Origin: Alphaproteobacteria bacterium
Lineage (GTDB): Bacteria; Pseudomonadota; Alphaproteobacteria; MPNO01; UBA830
NCBI GenBank assembly: GCA_022822405.1
Contig: JAJEBT010000152.1
Coordinates: 1-64,000, forward strand
DNA length: 64,000 nucleotides
Direction: 5' to 3'
Shown here: in pieces, positions 6,715 through 16,300 of the stretch
How the letters are laid out: every line of letters begins with the position of its first letter
Position numbering within the stretch: position 1 is the stretch's first letter
The notes under the pieces: generated by a model
Seen by the model: the letters and a program-made list of their open reading frames with translations, nothing else
Told to the model about the DNA's origin: nothing
The model's database searches: none
Made by a program: the position numbers and the translations under genes

Positions 6715-9477
6715 ATGTCGGGACGGTCTATGCCGGGCAGGATCAAGGACAGGAAGAAGGTTCCGGTCTACTGTTACCAGTGCGTGGCAGGGCCCGACCT
6801 CATGCGCGTCGAGGTCGAGGATGGCGTTGCGACCCGCGTCGAATCCAATTACAGCATCACCGATGACCATCCGGGCGGCGGCCGCGTCTGCGTCAAGGCC
6901 TACGGCCTGATCCAGAAGACCTACAACCCGAATCGCGTTCGCTCGCCGATGAAGCGGACCAACCCGAAGAAGGGGCGCGAAGAGGATCCGGGATTCGTCC
7001 CGATTTCCTGGGACGAGGCGCTCGATACGGTCGCCGGGCGGATGCGCGAGATGCGTGCCCGGGGCCTCAAGGACGAGAACGGGTTTCCGCGCCTCGCCGT
7101 GTCCTTCGGGGGCGGCGGCACGCCGACCCAGTACATGGGCACGTTTCCGGCCTTCCTGTCGGCCTGGGGCGACGTCGATCTTGGATTCGGCGGTGGCCAG
7201 GGCGTGAAATGCTACCATTCGGAGCATCTCTACGGCGAGCTTTGGCACCGCGCCTTCATCGTCTCTCCCGACACGCCGTACTGCAACTACGTCATCAACT
7301 GCGGCAACAACGTCGAGGCCTCGGGTGGCGTCGCCGGCGTCTGGCGGCAGGCCGACGCGCGCGTACGCGGCCTCAAGCGGGTGCAGGTCGAGCCGCATCT
7401 GTCGATCACCGGCGCGCTGTCGGCCGAATGGATACCGATCAAGCCCAAGACCGACGCCGCCTTCCTCTATGCGCTCGTCCATCGCATGATCTGCGAGCGC
7501 GACTGGCGGGAGACCTGCGACGTCGAAGCGCTGAAGGAGATCACGACGTCGCCCTATCTCGTCGGGCCCAACGGCTATTACCTGCGCGACCCGGAGACGC
7601 GGAAGCCGCTGATCTGGGACGCCGGCGCCGGCGCCGCCAGGACTTGGGATTCGGAGATCTCGGACGCCGCGCTCGACGGCGTGTACGCGGTGACCGGAAT
7701 CGAGGACGGCCCCGACGGGCAGGTCTGGACGCACGCGAACGTGGAAGCGCGGCCGGCCTTCAGCCTCCTGCTCGACCACATGGCCGGATTCACGCCGGAA
7801 TGGGCAGAGGCCGAGTGCGACGTCCCGGCCGATCGGATCCGCCGCGTGGCCGACGAATATGTCGCCCATGCCTGCATCGGCGAGACCTGCGAGATCGAGG
7901 GTGTCGAGATGCCGTTCCGGCCAGTCGCGGTCATGCTGGGCAAGGGCGTCAACAACGGCTGGGGCGGGTACCAGACCTGCTGGGCGCGGACCCTGCTCGC
8001 CACCCTGGTCGGTGCGCTCGAGGTGCCGGGCGGCACTCTCGGCACGGCAGTCAAGCTCAACCGGCCCGCCTATTCGCGGCTCAAGACGGTGCGCGGGACC
8101 GATGACGGGATCATGGACTACCCGTTCAATCCCACCAGCAGCGAGGAATGGCTGGCTGCGCCGCACATCCGCAACGGTTACCGGACTCTGGTTCCGCTGG
8201 CCGCCAACTCCGCCTGGTCGCCGGCGCTCGGCCCGGCCCATCTGCCGTGGCTCTTCCAGAAGAAGAACCCCGACAACTGGCCGACCCAGTCCAAGCCGGA
8301 GATGTGGATCAACTACCGCACCAACCCTGCGATCTCGTCGTGGAACGCGCCCGAGGTGGCGGAGCGGATCGCGGAGTTTCCCTTCACGGTTTCGTTCGCC
8401 TACACGCGTGACGAGACCAACCACATGGCCGACATCCTGCTGCCCGACTGCACCGATCTCGAGAGCCTCCAGCTCATCCAGATCGGATCGACGAAGTTCA
8501 CCGAGCAGTACTGGAAGCATCAGGGCTGGGCGATCCGCCAGCCCGTGGTCGAACCGCAGGTCGACGCGCGCGATCTCACCGATATCGCGACCGCGCTCGC
8601 CGAACGCACCGGGCTTCTCGAACCCTACAACGAGGCGATCAACCGCGGCGCCGCCGGCGCGCGGCTGCGCACGGACGGTGGCTACGACTACGCCGTGGAT
8701 CCTGCCGTGGCGCACCCGGGCGAGGCGATATGGGACGCGGTCTGCAAGGCGGCGAGCCACGACCTCACGGACGGCGAGGAGGTGCGCGACCTCGGCTGGT
8801 TTCGAGAGAACGGCTTTCTGCTTCGACCGTTCCCGCAGCTCGAGTGGTACCTCTATCCCGCGCTCAGGGAGAAGAATCTTCGCTTCGAGATGCCGTACCA
8901 GGAACGCATCCTGCGCCACGGCGCCCAGCTCGCCAACCGCCTGCACGAGAGCGGCATCGAATGGTGGGAGGCGCAGCTCGAGGAATACGAGCCGCTGCCC
9001 GGCTACAGGCGGTTTCCCGAGATCTGGGCCGACCATGTCAGGGAGTCCGGGCACGATCCGGACGACTATCCGTTCTTCGCCCTCACCGCACGATCCATGC
9101 AGTATTCCTGGGGCGCCAACGTTGGCATACCGCTGATCAACGAGGTTGCTGGCAACATCGCCGGCCACAAGGGCGTCATTATCAATCGCACCCGTGCGCG
9201 CACCCTGGGTATCGCCGAAGGCGATCCGGTGGAGATCGAATCGGTGACCGGGATCACGTGCGGCCATGCCGTGCTGCGCGAGGGAATCCGCCCCGACACG
9301 GTCCTGATGATCGGACAGTTCGATCACTGGGCGACGCCGTACGCGAAGGACCTGAACCTCCCGAGCCTCAACTCGGTGACTTCGCTGTCGCTGTCGCTGA
9401 CCGATGCAACGGGATCGAGCGCTGATCTCGCGCGGGTCAGGATCCGCAAGGTTCCGGGCAAGAGACGCGCGGCATGA
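6715..9477 (+). CDS. Molybdopterin oxidoreductase catalytic subunit (DMSO reductase family, PadB-like)
   Basis: Large molybdenum enzyme of 920 residues. The N-terminus holds cysteines in VYCYQCVAGPD (C20 and C23) and RVCVKAYG (near 59), a reduced version of the family's four-cysteine 4Fe-4S site. A cysteine in GVKCYHSEHLYG near residue 166 is a plausible molybdenum ligand. The C-terminal dinucleotide-binding part (IRPDTVLMIGQFDHW) is present. There is no twin-arginine signal, so it should work in the cytoplasm, as PadB does. PadB-type phenylacetyl-CoA:acceptor oxidoreductase is my best guess, but the substrate cannot be fixed. The ATG at 6715 follows GGAG; a TTG at 6673 is possible. The electron-transfer partner starts 27 bases downstream. 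Confidence 0.75.
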   Translation: MSGRSMPGRIKDRKKVPVYCYQCVAGPDLMRVEVEDGVATRVESNYSITDDHPGGGRVCVKAYGLIQKTYNPNRVRSPMKRTNPKKGREEDPGFVPISWDEALDTVAGRMREMRARGLKDENGFPRLAVSFGGGGTPTQYMGTFPAFLSAWGDVDLGFGGGQGVKCYHSEHLYGELWHRAFIVSPDTPYCNYVINCGNNVEASGGVAGVWRQADARVRGLKRVQVEPHLSITGALSAEWIPIKPKTDAAFLYALVHRMICERDWRETCDVEALKEITTSPYLVGPNGYYLRDPETRKPLIWDAGAGAARTWDSEISDAALDGVYAVTGIEDGPDGQVWTHANVEARPAFSLLLDHMAGFTPEWAEAECDVPADRIRRVADEYVAHACIGETCEIEGVEMPFRPVAVMLGKGVNNGWGGYQTCWARTLLATLVGALEVPGGTLGTAVKLNRPAYSRLKTVRGTDDGIMDYPFNPTSSEEWLAAPHIRNGYRTLVPLAANSAWSPALGPAHLPWLFQKKNPDNWPTQSKPEMWINYRTNPAISSWNAPEVAERIAEFPFTVSFAYTRDETNHMADILLPDCTDLESLQLIQIGSTKFTEQYWKHQGWAIRQPVVEPQVDARDLTDIATALAERTGLLEPYNEAINRGAAGARLRTDGGYDYAVDPAVAHPGEAIWDAVCKAASHDLTDGEEVRDLGWFRENGFLLRPFPQLEWYLYPALREKNLRFEMPYQERILRHGAQLANRLHESGIEWWEAQLEEYEPLPGYRRFPEIWADHVRESGHDPDDYPFFALTARSMQYSWGANVGIPLINEVAGNIAGHKGVIINRTRARTLGIAEGDPVEIESVTGITCGHAVLREGIRPDTVLMIGQFDHWATPYAKDLNLPSLNSVTSLSLSLTDATGSSADLARVRIRKVPGKRRAA

Positions 9478-9504
9478 TCCGGTCCGATCCGGCAGCGGTT
9501 CGCG

Positions 9505-11148
9505 ATGTCTGAGGAAAGCGCGGCGGCGGAAGGGCGCGGCGCCGGGGAATCCGGGCCGGACCCCCGGTGGGGCATGGTGGTTGATCTCAACCGGTGCGTC
9601 GGCTGCCAGACCTGCACGATCGCCTGCAAGCACGCCAACGACACGCCGCCAGGGGTGCAGTGGCGGCGGGTGCTCGATGTCGAGTGCGGCACGTTTCCCG
9701 ATGTCGAGCGGCTGTTCATGGTGGTCGGCTGCCAGCACTGCGCCGAGCCGCCCTGCGTGCCCGTCTGCCCCACCGGCGCGACCCGTCAGCGCGCCGACGG
9801 GCTCGTGACCATGGACTATGACACCTGCATCGGCTGCGCGTACTGCGCCGTCGCCTGCCCCTACCAGGCGCGCACCATCACCCATGACCGGGAGTGGTTC
9901 TACGGCGAGAAGACGGTTCAGGAGGAACACGTCTATCACGACGAGCGCGTCGGGGTCGCGACCAAGTGCACCTTCTGCGTCGAGCGTCTCGACGAGGCAC
10001 GCGAGGAGGGCAAGGTGCCGGGCGTCGATCTGGAATACACCCCGGCCTGTTCCTCGGCCTGCATCGCCCAGGCGATACATTTCGGGGACTTCAACGACCC
10101 TGGAAGCAACGTTTCGCTGCTCGCGTTGGAGAACAGTTCCTTCCAGATGCACGAGGAACTCGGGACCGACCCGCAAATCAGGTATCTCTACGAGGTGCCC
10201 AACAGCATGCCCGGCCGCGAACCGGACGAGGACGACGCCGACGATGCGGCGCTCAGCGACCCCGGCAATGCGCTGGCCGGCCGGCGCCAGGAATTCTGGG
10301 ACTGGCGCGCAGCGATGAATTTCACGCTGGGGGGGATGTCGAGCGGTCTCGCGGTCGTCGCGACGGCGGCGCATTTCCACGCCGGCCTGGCCGGCACGGT
10401 GCTGGTGTGGCTCTACGTCATGGCCGCAGCAATCATGGCGGCGGGGCTGTTCTGCGTGTTTCTCGAGATTGGCCGCAAGTTCCGCTTCCTCCGGGTTCTC
10501 ATGCGTCCGCAGACGTCCTGGATGACGCGCGAGACCTACGCCGTCGCGGTCTTCTATCCGGCGGTGGCAGCCGACTGCCTGTGGCCGCACCCGGTCCTTC
10601 ATCTGGCGGTGGGGCTCTCCGCCCTCGTGTTTCTCTATTGTCAGGCGCGCATCCTGCATGCGGCACGCGGGATTCCGGCCTGGCGGGCAGGGCTGATGCC
10701 GACGATGCTGATCATGACCGGCCTTCTTGAGGGTGCGGGCCTGCTTGCAGCTGCTGCTGCTGTGTTTCCGGCCGTGGTAACGCTGTCGGCGCCGTCTCTC
10801 GCCATCTCCGGCATCGTCCTCGCTGTCCTCAACGCCGTTCTGTGGCAACGCTATGTTGCCGATGCGGAGCGCAGCGGCATTCCACCGCTTTCGCGCGCCG
10901 AACTGCGGCGGATCACTCCGGCAATGCGCGTTGTCGGACATCTGGCGCCGCTCGTCCTGTTCGCATTCTGGATTTCCGCTGCCAATCCAGCCGTTCTTCT
11001 GGGTGCCGGGATTTGCGCCGTTGCTGGCGGCGTGCTCTGGAAATTCGTGGTGATCATTCGCGCCTGTCATCAGCAGGGCTTCGCATTGCCGAAGATGCCG
11101 CGGCGCGGTTCCGGCCAGCGGGCGGCGCCGGCGCGGATGGGCCTGTAG
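9505..11148 (+). CDS. Fused Fe-S and membrane-anchor subunit of the molybdoenzyme
   Basis: A 547-residue fusion of two subunits that are usually separate. Residues ~25-230 form a DmsB-type ferredoxin with four cysteine groups (CVGCQTCTIACK, CQHCAEPPCVPVCP, CIGCAYCAVACP, and CTFC ... CSSAC) for up to four clusters. Residues ~265-530 contain about eight hydrophobic segments of a DmsC/NrfD-like quinone-reactive anchor (starting at MNFTLGGMSSGLAVVATAAH). It would pass electrons between the catalytic subunit and the quinone pool on the cytoplasmic face. The acidic linker (PDEDDADDAALSDPG) between the parts supports a true fusion rather than a sequencing artefact. Confidence 0.8.
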   Translation: MSEESAAAEGRGAGESGPDPRWGMVVDLNRCVGCQTCTIACKHANDTPPGVQWRRVLDVECGTFPDVERLFMVVGCQHCAEPPCVPVCPTGATRQRADGLVTMDYDTCIGCAYCAVACPYQARTITHDREWFYGEKTVQEEHVYHDERVGVATKCTFCVERLDEAREEGKVPGVDLEYTPACSSACIAQAIHFGDFNDPGSNVSLLALENSSFQMHEELGTDPQIRYLYEVPNSMPGREPDEDDADDAALSDPGNALAGRRQEFWDWRAAMNFTLGGMSSGLAVVATAAHFHAGLAGTVLVWLYVMAAAIMAAGLFCVFLEIGRKFRFLRVLMRPQTSWMTRETYAVAVFYPAVAADCLWPHPVLHLAVGLSALVFLYCQARILHAARGIPAWRAGLMPTMLIMTGLLEGAGLLAAAAAVFPAVVTLSAPSLAISGIVLAVLNAVLWQRYVADAERSGIPPLSRAELRRITPAMRVVGHLAPLVLFAFWISAANPAVLLGAGICAVAGGVLWKFVVIIRACHQQGFALPKMPRRGSGQRAAPARMGL

Positions 11149-11282
11149 AGGGGCTCCACGATTTCCGGCCTCCAAGTTGTGTCGAATATTCTCTGCAAAT
11201 TCGGTCGTGGCATGGGTGTCCGATGTTGCGGTTGCCGTCCTGGCGGGCAGTAGAACGTGGACAGACATCTGAAGGGTAAGTG

Positions 11283-12806
11283 ATGATTGTTGGTGGTTTC
11301 CGGCGCACATGGTCGTCCTTGTGCGTCACGTGCCTTGTAGTTCTATTGAGCCTGACGGGCGCAACGGCCTTCGCCAAGGACGTCGCGGGCGGCGCGTCGT
11401 TAAATTTGGGGAACATCGACTTTCCCAACTCCGGTGCGCCTGAGGCTCAGACGGCGTTCCTCACAGGCGTCAAGGCGTTGCACAGTTTCGAGTTCAACGA
11501 TGCTGGCGCGGCGTTCCGTGAAGCACAGGCGATCGACCCGGGATTCGCCCTCGCCTATTGGGGCGAGGCGCTGAGCCATAACTTTCCCTTGTGGGCGGAG
11601 CAGGATCGGGAAGCGGCCCTTGCGGTGCTGGGCCGCTATGGACCCACGCCGGAGGCGCGGGCGGCGAGGACGCCGCTAGGACTGGAACGAGGCTTGATGG
11701 AAGCGGCGGATGTGCTCTACGGCTCCGGCAACAAGCTGTCCAGAGACTTCGCCTATTCCGAGGCGATGCGGCGCCTCTACGAGACGCATCCGGACGACGA
11801 CGAAGTTGCCACGCTGTACGCGCTATCCCTGCTTGGAACCTTGCGGCGCGGGGACAAGGGGCTTACGCGCCGAGTGCGTGCCGGCGCGGTCGCCATGCAG
11901 GTTTTCGCCCGCAGCCCCAACCATCCGGGCGCCGCGCATTACATCATTCATGCGTTCGACGACCCGGAGCATGCCATCCTGGCGTTGCCGGCTGCGAGGG
12001 CGTACGCGCAAATCGCGCCGGCGGCACCGCACGCGCTGCACATGCCCTCGCATATCTTCGTGCAGTTGGGGATGTGGGAAGAGGTGGTGGCATCGAACAG
12101 CGTCAGTTACAAGGCTGCGCTCGAGCAGATCGAGCGCAAGGGAGCCGAGCGGGGACGCTCCGAGGCCCATGCCTTGCAGTGGTACCACTACGGGCAGCTG
12201 CAGCTCGGCAACGAGCAGCGGGCGCGGTGGGCGCTCGATGAGGCAATGCGGACGCTGGAGAGGTTTCCGACTCCTCGGGTCCGCGAAAGGATGTTGGCCA
12301 TCCTTTCGCGGCATATACTGGAAACGGAACGCTGGTCGGAGTTCGACGACCGTATTCTCAGCGATGCGGATCGCGATCACTCGGCGCTTCAGCTGGTGGC
12401 TGGGCTCTCTGCCGCATATGGCGGCGATATCGAGAGGGCGGCGACCGCGTTGGCCAACATCAGGGATGCGCGCCGGCGGTGGCTGGGCGAGGAGTCGGGG
12501 GCGTATCGCGCCGCATGGCGGGCGAGCATTGCCGCCATCGACGAAAAGGTGCTGGAGGCAGGAATGGCGTTGGCTCGGGGCGACCATGCCGGGGCCGAGG
12601 CGGTTCTCGAGGAGGCGACGGTTCTCGAAGGAAAACTCAACCCACCGACCGGAGCTCCGTTTCCGATGAAATCGGCATACGAGATGTACGGAGAGTTCTT
12701 GTTGGCGAGGGACCGCAAGGAAGAGGCGGCGGTGCAGTTCACAAAGTCGCTGCGGCGCATGGCGAACCGCTCCCGATCGGTGCGGGGTCTGGAACGCGCA
12801 CGTTAG
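11283..12806 (+). CDS. Exported tetratricopeptide-repeat protein
   Basis: A 507-residue protein with a Sec signal peptide (hydrophobic LCVTCLVVLLSLTGATAFA, then a likely AFA cleavage site) and several TPR helices, for example ALHSFEFNDAGAAFREAQAI. Family-like motifs are HPGAAHYIIHAFDDPEHA and HALHMPSHIFVQLGMWEE. The C-terminal part again has TPR pairs (RKEEAAVQFTKSLRRM). It probably acts in the periplasm as a protein-interaction scaffold; the partner is unknown. A GTG at 11280 directly before the ATG is an alternative start. It follows the molybdoenzyme genes at 134 bases, so it may be a separate unit. Confidence 0.7.
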   Translation: MIVGGFRRTWSSLCVTCLVVLLSLTGATAFAKDVAGGASLNLGNIDFPNSGAPEAQTAFLTGVKALHSFEFNDAGAAFREAQAIDPGFALAYWGEALSHNFPLWAEQDREAALAVLGRYGPTPEARAARTPLGLERGLMEAADVLYGSGNKLSRDFAYSEAMRRLYETHPDDDEVATLYALSLLGTLRRGDKGLTRRVRAGAVAMQVFARSPNHPGAAHYIIHAFDDPEHAILALPAARAYAQIAPAAPHALHMPSHIFVQLGMWEEVVASNSVSYKAALEQIERKGAERGRSEAHALQWYHYGQLQLGNEQRARWALDEAMRTLERFPTPRVRERMLAILSRHILETERWSEFDDRILSDADRDHSALQLVAGLSAAYGGDIERAATALANIRDARRRWLGEESGAYRAAWRASIAAIDEKVLEAGMALARGDHAGAEAVLEEATVLEGKLNPPTGAPFPMKSAYEMYGEFLLARDRKEEAAVQFTKSLRRMANRSRSVRGLERAR

Positions 12807-13397
12807 TGCTCCTCGGGGCGGGGGAAACTGTGTCGAGTCGAACCACCTGGCTGCGGTGACCGGTTCGGCTCCCGCGATATGCGCAGGATGAGTCTCCGAT
12901 GACCAGGGTCCCGGCTGGTCGCGACGCGGCTGCGAGCGTGGGGTCGGAAAGCGATACGGGCCAACGACAGAACTCCCCGAGCCACCGGGGGCAGCGTTTG
13001 GGGCCTGATGGCGTAGCCGGCCAGCACGCCGTCAATGGCTCCGATGTTCCCGTTGCCGTCCCTGACGACTGCCATGCGCGTTGCCCGGACCCTCTCCAGC
13101 TTGTGTCCCGGCCCCGAAGCAGGAGCAGTTTCCGTATCATTGCTTTAGTGCATTGTAGTGACTGGAAAAAATTTGCGTCCTCCAGCCTGAAAGACAGGAT
13201 TCGTGGAACCAGTCATCAACCCGAATACGAAATTTCAAGTTAGTACAGGATCCGGTCCATAAGGTGGCAGAGCTGATTCCGGACAATATTGCAGCCGATA
13301 ACTTTAGCCGATAGACCTTCACTAGATTGCGAACTACTCCGGGTGACATCCGCACATCCGGTGCCACTTCTTGGACGGCAAGGATTCGAGAGAAACA
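12807..13397. other. Gene-free stretch upstream of the helicase fusion
   Basis: About 590 bases with no convincing gene. Open frames here are arginine/proline-rich and lack ribosome sites. Bases 13130-13260 are visibly more AT-rich than the surroundings and may hold the promoter of the large helicase gene. Confidence 0.4.
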
Positions 13398-16300
13398 GTG
13401 AGGGCGGAGAAGCTTTTTTCCAGATGCGTTTCGGTCGATCTCGAAGTCGATCCGACCACCGGCCGGATTTACAGTTTTGCGGCCGTCCGTCCGGTAACGA
13501 GCGGCACCTGCAGCTATCGTGGCGGCGACCTTGGGAAGGCACTGCTCGCGCTGGATGCGTATTCCTCTGGCGCGGACTTCGTGCTCGGCCACAACGTGAT
13601 CCAGCACGACCTGCCCTGTCTGCAGGAGGCGAATGCCGGACTGCAGATCCTGACGAAACCGCCAATCGACACGCTCCGGCTCAATCCACTCGCCTTTCCC
13701 CGCAATCCCTACCACCGCTTGGTCAAGCACTACAAAGACGGACGGCTACAGGCCGGGAATGCCAGCGACCCCGAAATTGACGCCGGGCTCGTCCTGACCC
13801 TTCTGCGAAACCAGCTCGCCGAGTTGCGAAAGCTCGCGGGAGCCGATCCCGACCTCCTCTCCGCCCTCCATTGGCTCGCCACATCGAATGAAAACCCGCG
13901 GGGCTTCGACGCGGTCTTCCAGTCGGTGAGGGATGCGCCCAGGCCCGGTGTGCGGGAGGCTCAGCGAGCCATCCGGAACGTTCTCGCCGGGCGAGCCTGC
14001 ACCCACCAGATCGAGCTGGCGATCCCGGAAGCCCAGCGAACCGGCTGGTCGCTCGCCTACGCACTCTCCTGGATTTCGGTAGCCGGCGAGAACTCCGTCA
14101 TGCCACCCTGGGTCCGACACCAGTTTCCCGAGGCCGGTGCGGTCGTCCGAAGGCTCCGCGATACGTCCTGCACGGATCCCGCCTGCGTGTGGTGTCGGTC
14201 CTGGAGCGACCCGGTGAGACTGCTCGAGCAGTGGTTCGGCTTCGCGGGGTTCCGGCCGAAGCCGACCGGCGAGGACGGACGCTCCCTGCAGGAGACCATT
14301 GTCGCGGCGGCGCTCGCCAAGTCCTCTGTTCTTGGCATCCTCCCGACCGGCACCGGCAAGTCGCTCTGCTATCAGCTGCCGGCGCTGGCCGGCTACCACC
14401 GGACCGGCGCGCTCACGGTCGTCATCTCGCCGCTCGTTGCGCTCATGGCCGACCAGGTCGCGAGCCTGAATCGGCAGGGCATCTCGTCCTGCGTCACCGT
14501 CAACGGCCTCCTGTCTCTGCCCGAGCGGCACGACGCGCTCGACCGGGTCCGCCTCGGCGATGCCTCGATGCTGCTGATCTCGCCGGAGCAGCTCAGAAAC
14601 CCCTCGGTGCGGTCCATCCTGGAACAGCGGGAAGTGGGTTACTGGGTCGTCGACGAAGCGCACTGCGTCTCCAAGTGGGGGCACGATTTCCGGCCGGACT
14701 ACCGGTACATCGCCCGTTTCATCCGGGAGTATTCGGGAAACGGCGAACCGGCTCCGCTGATCTGCCTGACCGCGACGGCCAAGCCTGGCGTCATCGACGA
14801 CATCTGCGAGCATTTCGAGGAGAGGCTGGGCGTCGATCTCCAGCGGATCGATGGCGGCGCGCACCGGGACAATCTCTCGTTCGAGGTCATCGAGACCGAC
14901 AGGACCGGCAAGCTGGGCGACATCGTCGCGGTTCTCGAGGACGCGCTGCCCGCGGAAGGCGCCTCGGGCGCGATCGTCTATTGCGCGACGAGAAGCGCGA
15001 CCGAGCGGGTATCGGACTTCCTCAAGGAAAAGGGCTACGCCGCTGGCCACTACCATGCGGGCCTGAAGCCGGAAGCCAAGCTGGAGACGCAGGAGCAATT
15101 CGCCAGCGGCACGCTCCGGGTCATCGCGGCCACCAACGCCTTCGGCATGGGGATCGACAAGTCCGACATCCGCCTCGTCGTTCACGCCGACATCCCGGGC
15201 TCGATCGAGAACTACGTCCAGGAGGCCGGGCGCGCCGGGCGCGACGGGGAGTCCGCCCGCTGCGTCCTGCTCTACAGCAACGACGATATCGAGAAGCAGT
15301 TCACGCTCTCGGCGCGTTCGCGTCTCGACAAGCAGGAGATCGGCGCGATCCTGAAGTCCTTGCGGCGCCTCGGTCGGCGATCGAAACGGGAAGGCGAGGT
15401 GATCGCCACGCCGGGCGAGATCGTCAAGGAGGACGCGGACGGCGACTTCGGACGGGACAGGGACACCGAGGATACCCGGGTGAAGATCGCCGTCTCGTGG
15501 CTCGAAGAGGCGGTGCTGCTCAAGCGCGACGAGAACTTCGTGCGGGTGTTTCCTTCGTCATTGAAGATCCGGACCATCGACGAAGCGCGCACGCGGATTG
15601 AAGCCGCCGATACCACCCCGGCCTACCGGACCAAGCTTCTCCGGCTCGTACGCAGCCTGCTGGATTCGCCGCCCGACCGTGGCATCTCGACCGACGAGCT
15701 CTGTGGCGAGTCCGGCCTGACGCCGGCGCGGCTGCGCAAGGCGCTCAACTTTCTCGAAGCGCTCGGGATCGCCTCCAACGACACCGCGATCACGGTCTTC
15801 ATCCATCTCGCCGTGGAAGACTCCTCCAGCAAACGCCTTGCCGAGGCTTCCGATCTCGAGGGAGATCTGCTCGACCAGTTCCGGGAGCTCGCGCCGGACC
15901 TCGAGCCGGGCGAGCTGTCCACTCTCAACCTCAGGCTCGCCTCGCAGCAGCTCCGGGATGCGGGTCACACGACGGTCCGACCCGACATCGTGGAGAAGCT
16001 GATTCGCGGGATTGCGCGGGACGGTCGGGAAGATGCGGAGGGCATTACCAGCTTCCAGGTCCGCAAGATGGACCGCCAGCATCTTTCTCTCCGCCTGCAG
16101 CGCGGCTGGGACAAGCTCACGCTTACCTCCCGGCTCCGTCGTCGGGCCGCTTCCGTGCTGCTTGCCTCGCTCACCGGTTCCGCGCCGCCGAACGCCCGCG
16201 GCAAGGACGTGCAGGTCGCAACCACGCTCGGCACTCTGATCTCGGCGCTAACGAGCGACCTTGAGTTGGTGCAGGAGATCACCGACCCCTCGGGCCTTCT

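Noticed and set aside
6688-11310. 1,540-codon open frame on the minus strand opposite the molybdoenzyme genes
   Set aside because: It is the antisense shadow of two well-supported genes in GC-rich DNA; composition is Arg/His/Asp-rich without motifs, and it has no ribosome site.
12803-13075. 90-codon minus-strand frame (MAVVRDGNGNIGAIDGVLAG)
   Set aside because: The first 20 residues look plausible but the rest is Arg/Pro-rich, there is no ribosome site and no family was recognised.
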